Source of the DNA: Mnemiopsis leidyi | Lineage: Eukaryota; Ctenophora; Tentaculata; Lobata; Bolinopsidae | Length of the DNA: 64,000 nucleotides | Assembly (NCBI GenBank): GCA_000226015.1 | Contig: JH153122.1 | Coordinates: forward strand, 456,738-520,737 | Direction: 5' to 3' | Shown: in pieces, positions 1 through 14,790 of the stretch | Numbering within the stretch: position 1 is the first letter of the stretch | Layout of the letters: the number at the start of each line of letters is the position of its first letter | The notes under the pieces: model-generated | Seen by the model: only the letters and a program-made list of their open reading frames with translations | Told to the model about the DNA's origin: nothing | The model's database searches: none | Made by a program: the position numbers and the translations under genes

Positions 1-1873
1 GACACAGGAGATATGAATACCGTTCTAAGCAGTGAAGAATAGTTTGGAGTTCTATTAAACTTCTTTAGGTCACCCTAAAGACCAGGGTAATGTTACTTGG
101 AGTACAACATAGAAAGGATTCAAGGTCAATGCTTAAAGTGGTATCTGTTTCCACCCCCGGGGAGAAACAGCTCTACCCGTGGAGGACATCAACTTGGTGA
201 TCTGGACTGGGTGTGATGAGGACAGACCCACTTTCCTTATCAAGAAGATGCTCTGTGGGGAGAAAATTGCTGAATAGTACATGGAATGAAGATCGAACAA
301 GAAGATGGGAAGACCATAAAAGCAAAGACGCTACAAAAAGCTGAAACATCTGCATGGAACTGGAACAGCGTACAGGAATTTTCTACAAAAAACATTTCTC
401 CAATGTATGGGTGTAAACTATGATATTAGAAGATCAATCAACATATATATTTGTATCGCGATCATATCTGGACTGCTCAAATTGTGTGTAAGACTCAACA
501 AAGGGCTATTCAGCGGAGGCCTCAACCAATTTAACTTTTTTAAACTGATTTAACAAAAATCACTGCAAATTTTGAAAGTTTCGTACAACCCCTGTCTAAA
601 TGATTAGTAAAAAATCCCAATTTGCCATGGCTGTAATTTTTCTTCGATCTAATCATTTCTGTTCATTTTACTAATGTAAATTGCAGACAATATTTTTTTG
701 GAGAACCTTGGATATGTCGTTTACTTTATCATGTATTTATATCCATCAAGTGACAAGAATGGTGCAAATTATCCCCAAACGTCACCATAGAATCATACCA
801 ATTATCAGCTCAGTGTTGACTGTTGTCCTTAAAAATCTTTTAAAGCGAAGCATTTAAGAATAAAGGTGAAGAAAAAAAAGTTAAAGTACATCATTAAAGT
901 ACATAGACTTATGTTAAGAATCTTGATCATCGTGATAGTTTCATGTTGATTGTCTGGGTAGTTTATTTCAAAACCCGAAGATTTCAAGTTATTCGATCAT
1001 TGATGGGTTTTTATGGGCCAGTTTAATTGTGCTAGCTTTCACTTTTCATATAGCCGAAGCAAAGATTTTCGAGCTGAGCAAATGTAGTGGCATTTTTGAG
1101 CTGAGCGATCGAGCATAGACTACCGATACCTCTTGGATTTGTGCAACTTAATTCTAATAAGTCACTAGCAATGGAGTCTTGTGTCGAGGGATTATTAATC
1201 GTAGTATCGCCGTCTATGATCGGAAATTAAATCTATTAAAGTGTGCTTGGTCATTACTAAATGACGAAAAAAGAATTGAATCTAAAACATTTTTTGTAAT
1301 GATTGGCTATTAAGTAAAAAAAGGGGTTTATGAATGCTACTACTATATGTATGTTGACTGTATATTCAAGACTCTATTCGCTCATGCAATCTGATAGTGT
1401 ACTTGAGGGGTCAAACGACATTGCAGCAATAAGAGTATAAAGCTTCGACTGCACACTTGCACAGTATATTTTATTTAGTGTTTTAAGTCACTCTAGCTTG
1501 GTTTTCCCGACTTTTAATGTGTCTCTTTTAACTCGATAATTCAGGCATGAAAGTATTGCAAAATACTGACCTCTGACATTTACACCTTTGCTGATATTCG
1601 TGCTTTCTTTTGAGCCTTCAAAATCTTTGTACAAGTTTTTCAATCCAAAATCTGCTATTTTACACACCCAATGACTGTCAACAACGCAGTTCGAAGTCCT
1701 TAGACTTCCGTGATACCCAAAGGAAGAGCTGTGTAAATATCTTAGGCCCTGGAGATATTATTGATATCATTTTGGGGGTAACTCTCTTTATGTTTCATCG
1801 CTTGACCCCTTGAAGGCTTGGCAAGATAAAGGTTTAAAGTTAAAGGTTTCTTTAACAGAATAACAGGTATTAC
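1..1873. other. Probable intron of the guanylate cyclase gene; no exon recognised
   Basis: The last visible receptor exon ends at a GTAATA donor on the minus strand. I looked to its left for the next kinase-homology exon (a GLxYLH or LKSSN-like motif) and for cyclase motifs and found none. Short open stretches at 173-355 and 1742-2026 either do not match the family or simply overlap the exon already listed. The stretch is most simply the start of a long intron. Confidence 0.5.
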
Positions 1874-4800
1874 CTTGGCAACATCAATTACTAGTGAGAG
1901 TTTGAACATCCAGTCAAGATGGACATTGTCGTTATGAGCCAAGTCTTCAAGCGATCCCTTAGCACAGTACTCTGTAACAACTGAACAGTATCCTGGATCA
2001 TCGCAGAGACCATAGAAAGCTTCCAAGTTGGGATGAGTTTCTTTCTTTATCTGTGGATATTGAATTATAAGTCTTACTTATAGGCCAACCATGATGCTTA
2101 TAACTTAGTGTACTTATAGGTGTAAATTCTTCAGGGAAATATAGGTGAATAACCACGAAGGTAATTCTCTACAAAAGCTGTATCAGATTTATTTTACCGT
2201 GTATATGTCATCAAGTATTTCCTTTGTTATGAGTATAGTGGGGCATGTTAGGTTTTTGACTACAACGAAGGTATGGTTCCATTTAGCAACTGATATATCT
2301 GATGGCTTTTCATCGACACCGAACTGAAACATATAAGTAAGAACAATATACTGCTCGTTGGGCCTCGTTGGTATTCTATTTTTCTCTATTCAGGGGATTC
2401 ATGTATAGCAGCTATGAATTATCGCCGACATAACTTACTTTTCTGCTTCCAGAGACACTTTTCTTCACAGCAAAGTCCAATTCACTGAAGGGAATCTTCC
2501 ACTCGACTTTCCTGTCCGCATTGTTTCGTGCTCTCTGTTTGTAGACAATGACACCAGCCACTACCACAACGACTATGACAAGAACCACACACACTGCCAC
2601 AACGACATAAAGGATCGTATTGTCCGCTCCGCCGGTGAAACAACGGTTATCTTTACATGGATCTACTTGTTCACCGTTTGGCCATCTGATGGAAAAAGTT
2701 ACTGTGAACGACATAGGATGTTACAATGTATTTTCATCCTGGTGTAGACTTGTGGATTTATTGATTTAACGGATGTTTATTTATTAAACTGATAACTTTT
2801 GGGATGTTATTTGAGGCTGTTTCATCGGAAGATACGAGAAATTGAATTTGTAAAGCCATCTCACATGAAACTTACATATCATATGTATATTTGACTTACA
2901 GTATTTTGTCATTCAGTATGGTAAATTGTTCTGGATCCTCCAAGCTTTGTTCCACAACATTGACGAATTTGTCGCCTTGATATTGCTGTAAGTTCCAAAT
3001 AGCGTTAGCTGGTTCTGCTTTGTCATCCAAAAGCTCTCTTCTGTATGCACCTTTTGAAGATATCGTAAGGTTACAAAAAACAAAAATGACCGTATCTGTA
3101 GTAAGTTTTGCACTGCGCTATCGGTACTATCTTTTTATGCAACAGAAGGAGTGGTATAAAAAGAACGGACTGCTTGAGTGGACCGACGAAGATGAATCAT
3201 AGCCCATAGGTTGGGTCGCTCAAGTCTGTGTAAATTGAATAACTCTAAATTTTAGCACTATCAACCTTCATATTCCAGGTTCTGAAGTTCTTTGATAATA
3301 GATTGATACTTCCAACTTCTTTCAGCTGAAGTGGCTCCTGTGTTGTGATAAGCGGTGCCCCAAGCCGTTATGGCGTTGTACATGTATGCTAAGTACAATT
3401 TGACAGTCTCTGGCTTGTCCTGAAAGTTGTTCCATTTTTGCTTTCGCTTATAATGATTTGAACAATAAACATTTTGTATACAGTTCTGAATTCTGATTCT
3501 TGGAGTTTTTATCTTCGGGATAAATATAACGCTGTATGACCCAAAATCTTGATGTACCTAAAAACTTCAGACATTAGTATTAAATCGTCTTATACCTTCA
3601 AGATTTCGTCCCGGTTTTCAAATTTATCTAAGAAGGCTTCAAAATCGTCCGCATAACTTGTGTGGGGATTATCATTTTCCAACGAGAACACGCCATTGTA
3701 ATAATCTTTGTACTCTGCTTGCACAAGACTCTGCAAAAAGGAAACAATAACAGTTTTTTACAGGATAATCAATGGATCGGAAATTTCACTTTTCCGTCTT
3801 CATGATTAACTAAAGAGTAATTAATTGCGAATTATAAAACAAAATTCATTTTTCATACTTGATATCTAAACCAAGCGTAGTTAGTCTTACGCCAGGCCTC
3901 CTCTGCTGGAACACCATACGTCGCTTCAGTTTCATTGGCGGCATTTTTTAGAATGAAGTTCGCATCACCATCGTACATCGGCAAAAAGAACACTGAGGAT
4001 TGGTTTAGAATGGTTTAGAATGGTGTTTACTTGTGATAAGCAATCGTTGTCTTTTTTTATGAATTTGATTGCAATACTGATCTTTTTTTAGAATTAAACG
4101 CTCCTTAAGAAAGTTTGATACTAGAGCTGGCGATAATTTTTATGATATCCATCAATGTACTTACCCCATGCGTCGGATAGAAAAGAGTCAAGCTGCTCTT
4201 TGGTACCGGCTATAACAGCTTCACTCTTACTAGCTAAACCAGCTACGACCGTCGTCAACTGCTTTAACCTATATTCGTTATCGTCACCTGTAGCAATGTA
4301 ATTGTAAATGTACATGTTTCTAAATTCTATCATCATTAGTAAACTCGATCTTTCCACTTAGTTGTGTGTATTCATCATATTGGCATACTTTAGTGATTCA
4401 TCATAATTATTGTAATTTCCCAAATCACCACTTTGTTTATGAACATGCATAGCCTGTACATATACATAATATAATGCTGATGGAAGAGTACGATCAAGAG
4501 TACAAAGTATAGATTCTGTCAATGCTTTTATATTAAATCAAACGTCGCGAGAACTGTCGCGTAAAGGATTGAAGCACCCCAAAAAATCTGAATCACAGCA
4601 AACTCAATTGAAACAAAATCAAAGAATCACAACAAGCCGAAAATTCTTTTTTCCGATTTTGAAATCAAAAGTGCCCATTCGTCAAGTCAAATCAAGAATT
4701 ATGTTAATTCCCCAAGTGCTTGAACACCATGAAATTTACCTTCCTCTACCTCAGGCTCAGAGTCGACCACATTTTGTGCATAATCTTGAAAGATGGCTCC

Positions 4801-6701
4801 GTTACAAAGTCAACAAGAACTGGCAATGTGATGTAATTTTTAAGGCAAACAGAGTCAAAGTTTGATCAGGAAACATGAGGTTTCTGTTTGGGTTTCTTAC
4901 CGTGAGCGCCTCTCATTTGTTCGACGAAATCGATAGCTAGATCCACGTTAATCTTTTCTGTTGTTGTCATGATGCTGTACAATTTAAAGCTCCAACGTCT
5001 GAAAATAACATAAAATCATTTTTATTGTTGGACACAATTGGTATATCAGCATATTATTAAATAAACTCTTCGGTGTAATTTAAGAATTAAGAACTGACTA
5101 AATTCGATAAAATCATTAACTAGTTTCAGATGAACCGTTTTCAACAGTTCTTACAATACTGAATAAATTCCATACAGATTTTGTTCAGCTGCATTTTACT
5201 TCATAAAATCCTGCGTTATAAGAAAGCTGCGGTGCTCTTCAGTTATCTGAACAGCTCAAAGTTCTTACCCGAATACCCTCATTAATAATTTGCTGGCACC
5301 GCTTAATGTTTCCGACGTCCTAGCGAAGTTTGGGTATGTTTCATTGTCACTCAGAGCTGAATATAAACGTGTAAAATTATTGTCAGTCTACAATTACATT
5401 ACTATGAATAACTCGGTTTTATTACTCAACAAAAATAAGATCTCATTACCAAGGATTCTGAAGAGCTAAAAGTCAATAAATACACCGTGGCTATTGTAAA
5501 AAATTCAAATAAGCAGGTATTGCAATGGGAATTGGGGCCCTAACAACTTTAACATATGGCCCTCTATCATTCATCCTGTAACTAAAAAAGTTGTGGGTTT
5601 TCTTGGAACCATTTTATCAGAGCTGTACTCACCCGTTCCCGAGCAGGCATATGAAATAACTGGTACATCATATTCTTTTGCCATTAGACTGACTGGTAAA
5701 CAGGCGGTCGTGCAAGCTGGCCCAATGATCACCTTTGCTCTGTAAACGTAGTTATAATCAATGTTTAATTGTTATACCTTTAATAGCTGATATTTATACA
5801 AGCAAGATAATGGCAAATATTATGTATTCTATCTCCTCAATTTATTGGTTATAATAGTTTTAACTTTTGAGTTTATTTGCTATCTTAATTACTCGTAGGC
5901 TACAGAAAGCGGTAAAGCTATGTCAGGTGGTTTGGTACTAAAATAAGTAACTTCTCGTTTTCTACTTTCGTAGTTGTATGACAAACAATTATCGGTACAG
6001 TGCCATATGATAATTTCATGGTCTGTTTCAAGTTTTTATTTTGGTCACTGATCAATTCACTTGTCATGATGTAAAGACAACCTTAGGGCGCAGTTTTATA
6101 TCTATCCTGCATTGGTAGAGCTGCCAGGCGTGATATATCAAGCTTGCCCGTAGGTCGAATTGTGTGGCTTATATAACTTCTGTAAGCTAAGATGTATCAA
6201 GTTAGCGAGAAATTAGTTTAAAAAATAATCATATCTAATTAACAACAATACTCGCGAAGAGGCAAAGAAACTTACCCCCACTGAAGAAGTGCGTATGCGG
6301 CTGCATACGACTTGGCTTCACTACAATAGGAATACTCTATCTGGGTTTCTATCTTCAGTGCTGAAATTTGAGAAAAATGTTGTTGCTGCTCATATGAAAC
6401 AGACTCTGAAAGAACGAAAAGAACTATTATTCATTATTGTAAGAAAAGCTTAGAGGAAGAAACTGTTTTTTCCCTTATGAAAACTTCAAAAGACATTGCC
6501 CTTACGTAGGTCCCAGGTTTTAGACTTTTCCTCCAGATCTTTTATCGCTACTGCCACTGCTGGATAAGAATCATTTCCGGTCTTCCAACCATTCCCAGAG
6601 AGCAGGATTCCCATTTTGATTGTGACTGGTGTGTTACTGTACACCTCACTTAATACACAGACAACGGTAAATGTGAGGAGGTGTCGCACCAGGGATGTCA
6701 T
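1874..6701 (-). CDS. Receptor guanylate cyclase-like protein (natriuretic-peptide-receptor type), N-terminal 620 residues
   Basis: A single-pass membrane receptor expected to bind a peptide or other ligand outside the cell and control an intracellular cyclase. Thirteen exons join in phase: 6701-6506, 6360-6276, 5739-5633, 5356-5269, 4998-4901, 4326-4165, 3992-3859, 3730-3596, 3419-3266, 3050-2900, 2685-2439, 2323-2198, 2050-1874. Residues 1-22 are a signal peptide. The ANF-receptor (PBP1) domain follows, with IIGPACTTACLP, VISYACSGT and a typical NETYPNFART stretch. The transmembrane helix lies in the 2685-2439 exon and is very rich in Val. The kinase-homology domain starts with WKIPFSELDF, has a VVVK lysine, and shows VTEYCAKGSLEDL and LDWMFKLSLVIDVAK, a very typical receptor-guanylate-cyclase pattern. 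The remaining kinase-homology part and the cyclase domain are not seen to the left and probably lie outside the window. Family assignment is strong; cyclase activity is inferred. Confidence 0.9.
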
Positions 6702-7010
6702 CTTTGTTTTCTTAATGGGAAATTAGGAATTAGTATTCATTATCCAAAACTTTCAAGTTTGATAGCCTAGTGACATTCTTGTTTTCTAAATTGGACTGAT
6801 TTAGTAGATTATTATCAACGTATAAAAATGTCAACATCACTTGCTCTTTATGAGTTTGAGCTATATAAATAATAATGATTATACATCATTTAACAAAAGG
6901 TAGCACCCTCGAAGGATATAGGACAACGGGGCCGATATTTCAACGATTTTCAACACAAACGTTTCGACTTAATGAGATTTGCAAGGATTTGCAAGGATGA
7001 AATCATATAT

Positions 7011-7063
7011 GACGCTGGGCTGGCTATACAATGACCATATATAGTCATTGCCAACCCAGCGTC
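7011..7063. repeat. Inverted repeat (imperfect hairpin)
   Basis: Arms beginning gacgctgggctggc and ending gccaacccagcgtc fold on each other with one mismatch. The left arm carries an extra five bases, and an atgac/gtcat pair continues the stem around a short AT loop. It could be a tiny foldback or the core of a MITE. No target duplication was found. Confidence 0.6.
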
Positions 7064-10000
7064 AACAGTTCCACCGGCTAGTTGCATAGTTGATGGTAAT
7101 TAAACTTGGGTCAACTTTAACTTGAACAGTTTGAAGTAATGTTATAATCACAAATATACTTAAGTCTTAAATATATCTAACAGTAAACAACAGCAGTATA
7201 TCAGTTGACGAAATCTGCAATAAAACATTAAAACGTGATAAAGGGCAAGCATAAATAACGAATATTACTTATTAACGTAGTTTGATGAAATAAGTTACAT
7301 TATGGAAAACGAAACTCACATTGCGCCATGAGATGAAAGGTATATCGTAAAAACTACAGTTATAAATGTACTCGGATGTTTGTAGAATACTGTGTTCCTT
7401 GAATAAACACCCAAATCATTAACAAATAATTGTAATCTGAACCTGTCAGACTTCAATCTGTCTCTGACTTACTTATAGTTTTATCGTGATTACTAGCTAT
7501 ACCAGATATTATATCAGCTAGGTTACAGTAGCCAACTCGATGGAGTGAACACTACGCGTGTACTCACAGAATGGAGAAAAGTAAACTCAAGAAACTTTTT
7601 AGAAGGTCAAGTGGGAAACAGATATTAAATTCTCGGAAAAGCTGAAACAACCTCCATTTTGCACCATAGCTTTTGCGCTTTGTCGCGGTGATACTCGACT
7701 CTCGTAGCTCAAAGCTGAACGGTAAACGGATATGATCTCGTCAATTTTCCACTATAAAGGTATAATTGAGGAATTTATTTTTAGGCCTAAGAAAAATAAT
7801 ATTGCAAAACAAATTATGTTCTTTTATGTTATATATTTCTTTTTTAGACAAACTTTGTTGATACAAAACGAATGCAATTCATCCAAGTTGCTCATGGCAC
7901 CTTTAGACTGTCAGTAATGATAAATGATAAAGCGAGATACAATGAAAATTAATGATAAATGCAAGACTCTTAGACCTAATTCACATCTTTTGTACAACCT
8001 AACTCTCTAATTGCAGCTGCTAGCAACTGGCCGACCATCTTGCTGAGTAACTTGCAATACAAATAATCTGGACGACTCGAGTTGTACTAGGTTAAGCTCC
8101 AAAGAACGATTTGCAACCATGTCATTTTACCAGTAATCAAACGATGGTAACACTAGAATGTTAAATCCTGTTGTAAATCTTCAGTCTGAGTTTGTATGAG
8201 ATTGAAAGTGAGACTATGATTTGGTTTGGAAATTTAGTAAAAGTAATTTGGATTGCAAAACTGTGCCCTGTCAAAAGAGGTAACACCACGAATTTGTCTG
8301 AACAACCTTAAAGATATGATCCATGTTGCACTTTCAAATTATAGTATCAAGTTCCAGTTCCGATGTCAGAATTAGAACTACCAAACAGCAATCATACCCA
8401 TTGGCAACGACTGGGCATCAAAGGCCAAAGCGACGGTAGGTTTAAATTCCAAGCGATAAATTCAGCGTCGAGAGAAGGTGAGGTTGTTCTTAAGAAGTGC
8501 GTTTTAGTATAATACATGAATGTGGAAGATATGTATGGACTTATACTTATGGATACCATGCTGGGTTCAAACAATGAAAAATCAACATCGAAACATAGTT
8601 TCAATACAGCTGCTCTTGCCTGCTTGGAATATTTTGTGTGGGCAACAAAGAACAATGACACTCCACCTAGCTCGCTCGGAGAATACTTCCCTGTTCCCAT
8701 TCCTCAGAAATCGCACTGCAAAACGTTGGCACTTGTTCGGTGCCGAGGAGAGAGTTCCAGGCTTTTAATGAGGCGCGCTTCCTGACCTGCTTACAGAGGG
8801 TGTTGTATAATCACTTATAGTTTACTCCAGTGCCGCTCTAATTGAGATGTCATGGTCCAGTCCACGAAAACAAGCTGCTGTATACAGCTGCAAACTGCAC
8901 AGTGCCAGATATAACGTAATGGCAACATTACCTGTGTCTATATCTGACACTTTCTGTCTGTCTAGGGGATATTATATTTATAGGTAAGTATAAACGTCAC
9001 TGCATCTACTGTATGTATGTTGTGGAGGTGATATGTATCAGTTAGCGGCTCGTGCAGGTCTATATTCAAATATCTATATAGGACTGCAGTTCGGATAAAG
9101 CTGTTGCTAAAAGGAGCATATATGATTATGAACAGCTCTTCAAATCATTTATTTCATCTTTCATCATGTAATCATGACAGATGACCATATTCATATTTAG
9201 CAGATTACTTTACTGCAATTTGCATGCGATTTATACAATGTGCCTGGGTAGACTTATTAAAGTTTAAAGTATTTGGTATAGACACGAATCGAGTAATGCA
9301 GAGCAACAATTTAAGCAAACAGGTTTACATGTCATTGTGGATAGGCGACGAAAGCAAAACATGTGATAACCATTCAACCGATTCACTTCAATCAAGATAT
9401 TTCATCGTCTGTGGAACATAAAATTTTCTAATTTTAATGAAACAAGTTGCAATTGCAATTCTTTTCATCGGCTCGCTTACCACCAATAAAAGTTTACACA
9501 ATTTAGCGTCTGGAATACATCTAAAAGAGACGTTCGGTTGGCACTAGAATTTTTATAAACAATACAACAAAGAATACCTGAATGTGCCTATAATCAAAAG
9601 AAATTCCATGTCGTAGAACAAAGATTATAATGGTAAATAAGATCGTGAGAACATTCGTTGAACAAAAAAGTTCAAAGAATTTTAAGCGTGGCTTTGTTAT
9701 ACAAATAGCACCAATCTTGAATATTCGCTTCAAAGCACTATAAAGAGTGGTTTTCAATCATATACGCGAAGATAGAGAACAGTTTGAACTCTTGAAAACC
9801 TATACTATTCTCAAGAAGTGATTCGATGTAAGATCAGAGTGTCGCACGTGGATGTATGGAAAGTGAGTGAAAGAAGTGAACAATGGCGTGATATAAATGG
9901 TTCTAATAAAACGCTCTGTTAGTGGCTGAACTGCATGGTTCAATCAATACTATTCACATTCCCAGCATACCTTATAATTCTATGGGCTAAGACATTTATA

Positions 10001-13000
10001 AAGACACTCATAATTGTGATTCAATTGGAAGTATTAGCTGATCTGATAATCGACAATGGGCTCATAAGCCGTTTCAAATTCATAATTTTAGCCACATTCC
10101 ATTCATAAAACCGAGAGTGATGCAGAATGCAGATCGAACAGTAGTTTTAATCTCATCGTATGAGCTCTCTGCAGAGACAACATTTAACAGATAAACCTCA
10201 AACTAACGTGGCAAATATAAAATGTGTAAAAAAGTGAGAGCGATGAATCACGGGATGTCTTTTGCAACACCTATAATTCCCGCAAAGCACTCCCATTATG
10301 TGTCCCTCTACGAGATAATTACTGGTGACGTAGGAGTAGCAATACACAACTATAAAAGAGTTAAACTTAATATCTGTTGGTGTACTGAGCTGCTAATCCT
10401 TTAATGTATCACGGATTTGTCCTTCCATCGACAGATGGTAATGATCCCACTGTGTTAAACGCCATACCAGTAGCATGAAAATAGAGGTTCCCATACGCCA
10501 TAAAAAGGAATCGTATAATAACTTCAATGTTGTGCAATGAGTGTCATCAATTATGAAAACGGCGCTGTGCGAAAAATATCAAAATTGCATCTTTTGAAGT
10601 CCAAGCTTTTAAGAGTCCTAAAACAGTTCAGCTAATTACTCACGGAAGTGAGGAATTGTGGTAGAATAACATAAAACAAAAGGTAGCACTAGTGCGATGC
10701 CTCTGTGTGGCCTTAAATTAAGTTCTTAAAAAACTTAACACAAACAAAAGAAGCTCGCAACATTCATGCATCGATATTGGCATTAGAACACCTGGTATAT
10801 ACTTGTGCATATTGATTTAACTTCATTTTAACAAATAAACTTAAACATACCGTGTGTTACGCTTCAACCCGAATGTTTAAACCACGAAAACCGAATACAT
10901 GTAAACAGACCAAGACGCTAATTGTGAACAACATACTAGGACGTTTAAATCGGACCAATCGTGCACCGGCAAATAATAAGTGTGCTTAAATCGCGCAATG
11001 GGTCCTGTCGGCACGCAATGCGTCCTGTAAAACATTCTATGTTGTTAACAGTGAGACTACATGTAAACAGACCGAGACACTGAGACAACTTGAGCTTGGG
11101 CAGCAGAGAGAGCAGGAGCAGTTCACAATAACACGTTTAAGTGGATAATGCGGCTAGACACTGAGCTACACATTGCAAAGTCCTATGTGGAGGAAGGGCC
11201 CCTATATGATGTATATTTGTCCTAACTTCGCTTATAGATAGCTGGAATCTTTCGTTTTAGCGCTGCTGATCACGCGCCTAGATATAGGAGGTGGAAACTG
11301 TGACTCGACAATACACTTCTAGCTTTGTTGGTCTGAATTCCATGGGGTTTGGAATATATAGATCGTGTTTAATTGTGTTCCGCACCGTGTATCAGAGTTA
11401 GACGAAGCTTAAGTTTCAAAGTCACAGCTAATGACGTCTTTATTTATTTTCCTATACTTCTTGTTTGCTTTGATAATGGACTAACATGGTTAATGGTTAT
11501 GGAGTATGGTAAAGTTTTAGCCACAAACCGATACCTACCAGGGTAAACAACGCATTATATCTCTCCTCTCATTTTCATGGAGTAGCAATTTCGATTGCAA
11601 ATTCGTTGGGGCTGATCAGAAGTTAACTCTGATCTTTTAGGTATCGCTTTAAATACCAGAGTTACCTTTTAATCCCCCGCCGCGAAATTTTACATACGCC
11701 AAAATTACACACTCTAACATTGAAACATTGGCTAAGCGCAGTCTTGCAAAAAGGGAACAGAGCTAGAGGGCCAATTATTATATCAGTCACAGTCCCAAGA
11801 ATTATGATATTTGATATTGTATGGTATTTTAATCTCAAAGTTCTGAGCTTTGTTTTTTGTCATAACATATGATCACTAATCCCTATATTGCATGACCCTT
11901 AAAGATAAATGAATAGTAGGAACCTGGGAACCAGATAAAGTATTACAATTCCTTGCGTGACACATAAAAGAACATACAACTTTCTTGGGCTGATCCCTTC
12001 AGTACCAAAGAGAGACCAGCTTAAGTCTCAACACATGTTTAATAAGAATCTGATCGTCATGGTTACCTAGCTGAACTCTCCAGCAACAAAATATAAACAT
12101 CGATGAAATGAAATAAGAAATCTATCCATGTAGATAACATGTCTACCTCCTTCAAGCCCTGGCTCTTAATTAATAAAACTATCATGGTCGCCATCTGCAA
12201 TTGATTGCCATGATATAGCTATATGGCATGTTGCAATGCCAATTGTTCTAAGTCCGTGTCCATGTCCTTCTCGTAACGGTACTAATCAATGGATTATTTT
12301 GTGATGATTAATTTTAAGTGCTTGAGGTCATGATCATTTATATCTTTTTGATAGATCGAAGGAAAAAGGTATACTAATCTAAGTTGATGATACCCAACCA
12401 AGAATAGATGCTAACAGTGTGGATACAAAGCCACAAAGATAAACTGTGTCTCGTTAATCAATCGAACCTCCCAAACAATGCAGGAATCTCTGACATAAGC
12501 AAAATTTGCGTGGTTTATTGACCACCATGTCCTATATGTACCACACTATATTCTGTACGGTGATGCCTCTATTCCAATGAACTCACAAGTGAATAATCTA
12601 ATAATGTTCATCATCTACGATTGTGCTATGTGATAAGAAGCGTACTTGTGAACTATAGTAGGCTAAGCCTGTGATGTATAAGTCGGAGCCATATGAACTT
12701 GAAACAAATTAGGTGGATTAGGTTAGATCAAATTACAAACAGACAACTTATTTACATTATATTTTCATAGGAAGGATCAATTAGAATCTTTGAATAACTA
12801 AAAAATTGTTCATAAGCTTTAAAAATAGTTTTTAGCAGTTTTAAAATTTGCAAAACATTTATGGTCCGATTTTTGGCTAAATAGTTCATCACAGAGAATG
12901 TTGTAAGAGTCAATGCATGACGTCAAGCCAAGCAGGGCCGAGCATTCTGTCAATATGGTACTTACATCATTACCAGTCCACCTCCCTCTCGACCAGCATG

Positions 13001-14303
13001 AATTGTCTCAGTGACTTCATGACTCCATTGTTCGAGCTTCACTTAGTCCCCCAGAATGGGTATTGCGGAACCTAATGACTGTGTCAGATCAGTATTAGTC
13101 GTGTACTTGATCCCGGAATTATATAATGTTATGCTGAGCCTCGCTGAAGCTCTCATGATGCACCGTCTGCCTGGTATTGGTAAATGGTTGGACGTCCTAC
13201 TCCTACAAACTATACTTATACATTCACTACACGATACCTATTACACCTACTACACGATAACAATTGTTTAATGACCTGCTGCATGCAGCTGCTGATATTT
13301 AACAATAAAACAGTATAAGAGCGCACAAAAATGAGATAAATTATACATAGTGCTCAAAATATGATAAGGTAACTAATGTTCAACAGTTCAAACATCGATT
13401 TTAAATATAATATATATAGATTAAAAAGATTGGAGAATCAAGTTCGCTTTCAATTCCGAACAATGGCACGGTTAAAAATCTGACAATACCCTTAAGACCA
13501 TTGTTGTTGAAGCTCGAGGGCGCTAGGTTCTATAAGAGCACAATGAGCACCAAACATTCAAACAATACTCCCTCGGATATGGAATTAGGCGTGTGGTACA
13601 TATATTTATGCACACATACCAAGTGCCTGTCAACTTTTCCGGGTAAGATACAGTGCCGTTTTTCGAAGTGGTACCTTGTCTCAAAACACGTTTAAATCTG
13701 CTAGCTTTTGTTTTAAATGTTGAGAACAGTTGAGAAAAATTATGGTCAACTAAAGACTGAATTAACGGGTTGAAGGAACTGGTTGAACTCCTGGATGTGT
13801 TCTATTGAATAACTTAAAACGCCCTCACCACTGAATAGTTACTCAATCACCTGCTTTTGTTGAGGGTATTAAACAATGGGAATTCTTTTATCTCGATTAT
13901 CAAGAATCATGATAAACTTCACAAATGCAATTCACAACGACAGACATAGCCTCGCCTTTCTCCGAAATAAAATGGGATTAGACAAAAAGGGTTGCGCAAG
14001 ATGACACCCGAACATTGCGTTTGTTGTTCATAGAAGACAAAAGAGCTGTCTTTTAGGATGAAGATCTAAACTGATCGACAGACGAATGCAATACCCGAGA
14101 GGCGAAAATGTTTCGTCTCAGCAGTCTGCTCAACACTTCGGCGAAAAATCCTTTCAATTCAAATCATACTTCTATTCATTCCGCAAGAGAAAAAACAAGT
14201 AAAAAGAGTATCGAAAAAGTGCTTAATTTCTCATTCAGATTATAAGGATTCATATTCCATATTTGTAATAAGATCTAACATGCTAACTCCAATTTGCTTA
14301 ATT

Positions 14304-14355
14304 GCTAATTTCTAATTTCTAATTTTTGATTTCTAATTTCTAATTTCTAATTTCT
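14304..14355 (+). repeat. Heptamer microsatellite (taatttc)n
   Basis: About seven copies of ctaattt/taatttc with one divergent unit (tttttga) in the middle. It lies about 55 bases to the left of the hAT element and is not part of it. Confidence 0.8.
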
Positions 14356-14790
14356 TTTGGTAAATCTTGTTAATCTTGTATTTCAATAATTTTACGAGAG
14401 AATCGAGAGCAGGGGCAAAAATTTGTCGCGGTTTTTAAGGCCAAATATCGCGGTGCCGCGACAAGCCAAAATGCCAAAAATCGCGGCCTTGTCGCGGTCA
14501 AAATCATGAAAATCGCGGCAATGTCGCGGCAAAAATCGTGAAAATCGCGGCCATGTCGCGACAAAAATCGTGAAAATCGCGGCTATGTCGCGGCAAAAAT
14601 CGTGAAAATCGCGGCTTTGTCGCGGCAAAAATTGTAAATATAGGGCTTAGAGTATAATTAATGCAACCATTTTTTCAATTGCCTAATGCTATTGTTTGAT
14701 TCTAAGTCACTCTGGTGTTTGGTGTCAGGTAGTCAATATAGAAAGTGATGTGATATCCCTACACATTTTTTACTAACAAAGAATCGGCAT

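Larger units (their letters stand above)
6702..14409. other. Intergenic, no convincing gene
   Basis: AT-rich sequence. Open frames are short, lack coding-like third-position bias and have no recognisable domain. The strand-ambiguous open stretch at 8392-8785 is discussed among the rejected items. A small hairpin at 7011-7063 and a heptamer microsatellite at 14304-14355 are listed separately. The promoter of the minus-strand receptor gene should lie just right of 6701, but no clear core element was found. Confidence 0.5.

Noticed and set aside
173-355. Minus-strand open frame as the next kinase-homology exon of the receptor
   Set aside because: It contains TEHLLDKES but none of the expected motifs, and phase-0 joining from 1874 gives either a stop or an unrelated peptide.
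8392-8785. Overlapping open frames on both strands (102 residues minus, 89 plus)
   Set aside because: Both strands are open, with no recognisable domain and no splice context that favours one strand.
14370-14628. Minus-strand frames with repeating RDFHDFCRDIAAIF-type peptides
   Set aside because: These are readings of the 32-bp subterminal repeat of the hAT element; the period is not a multiple of three.
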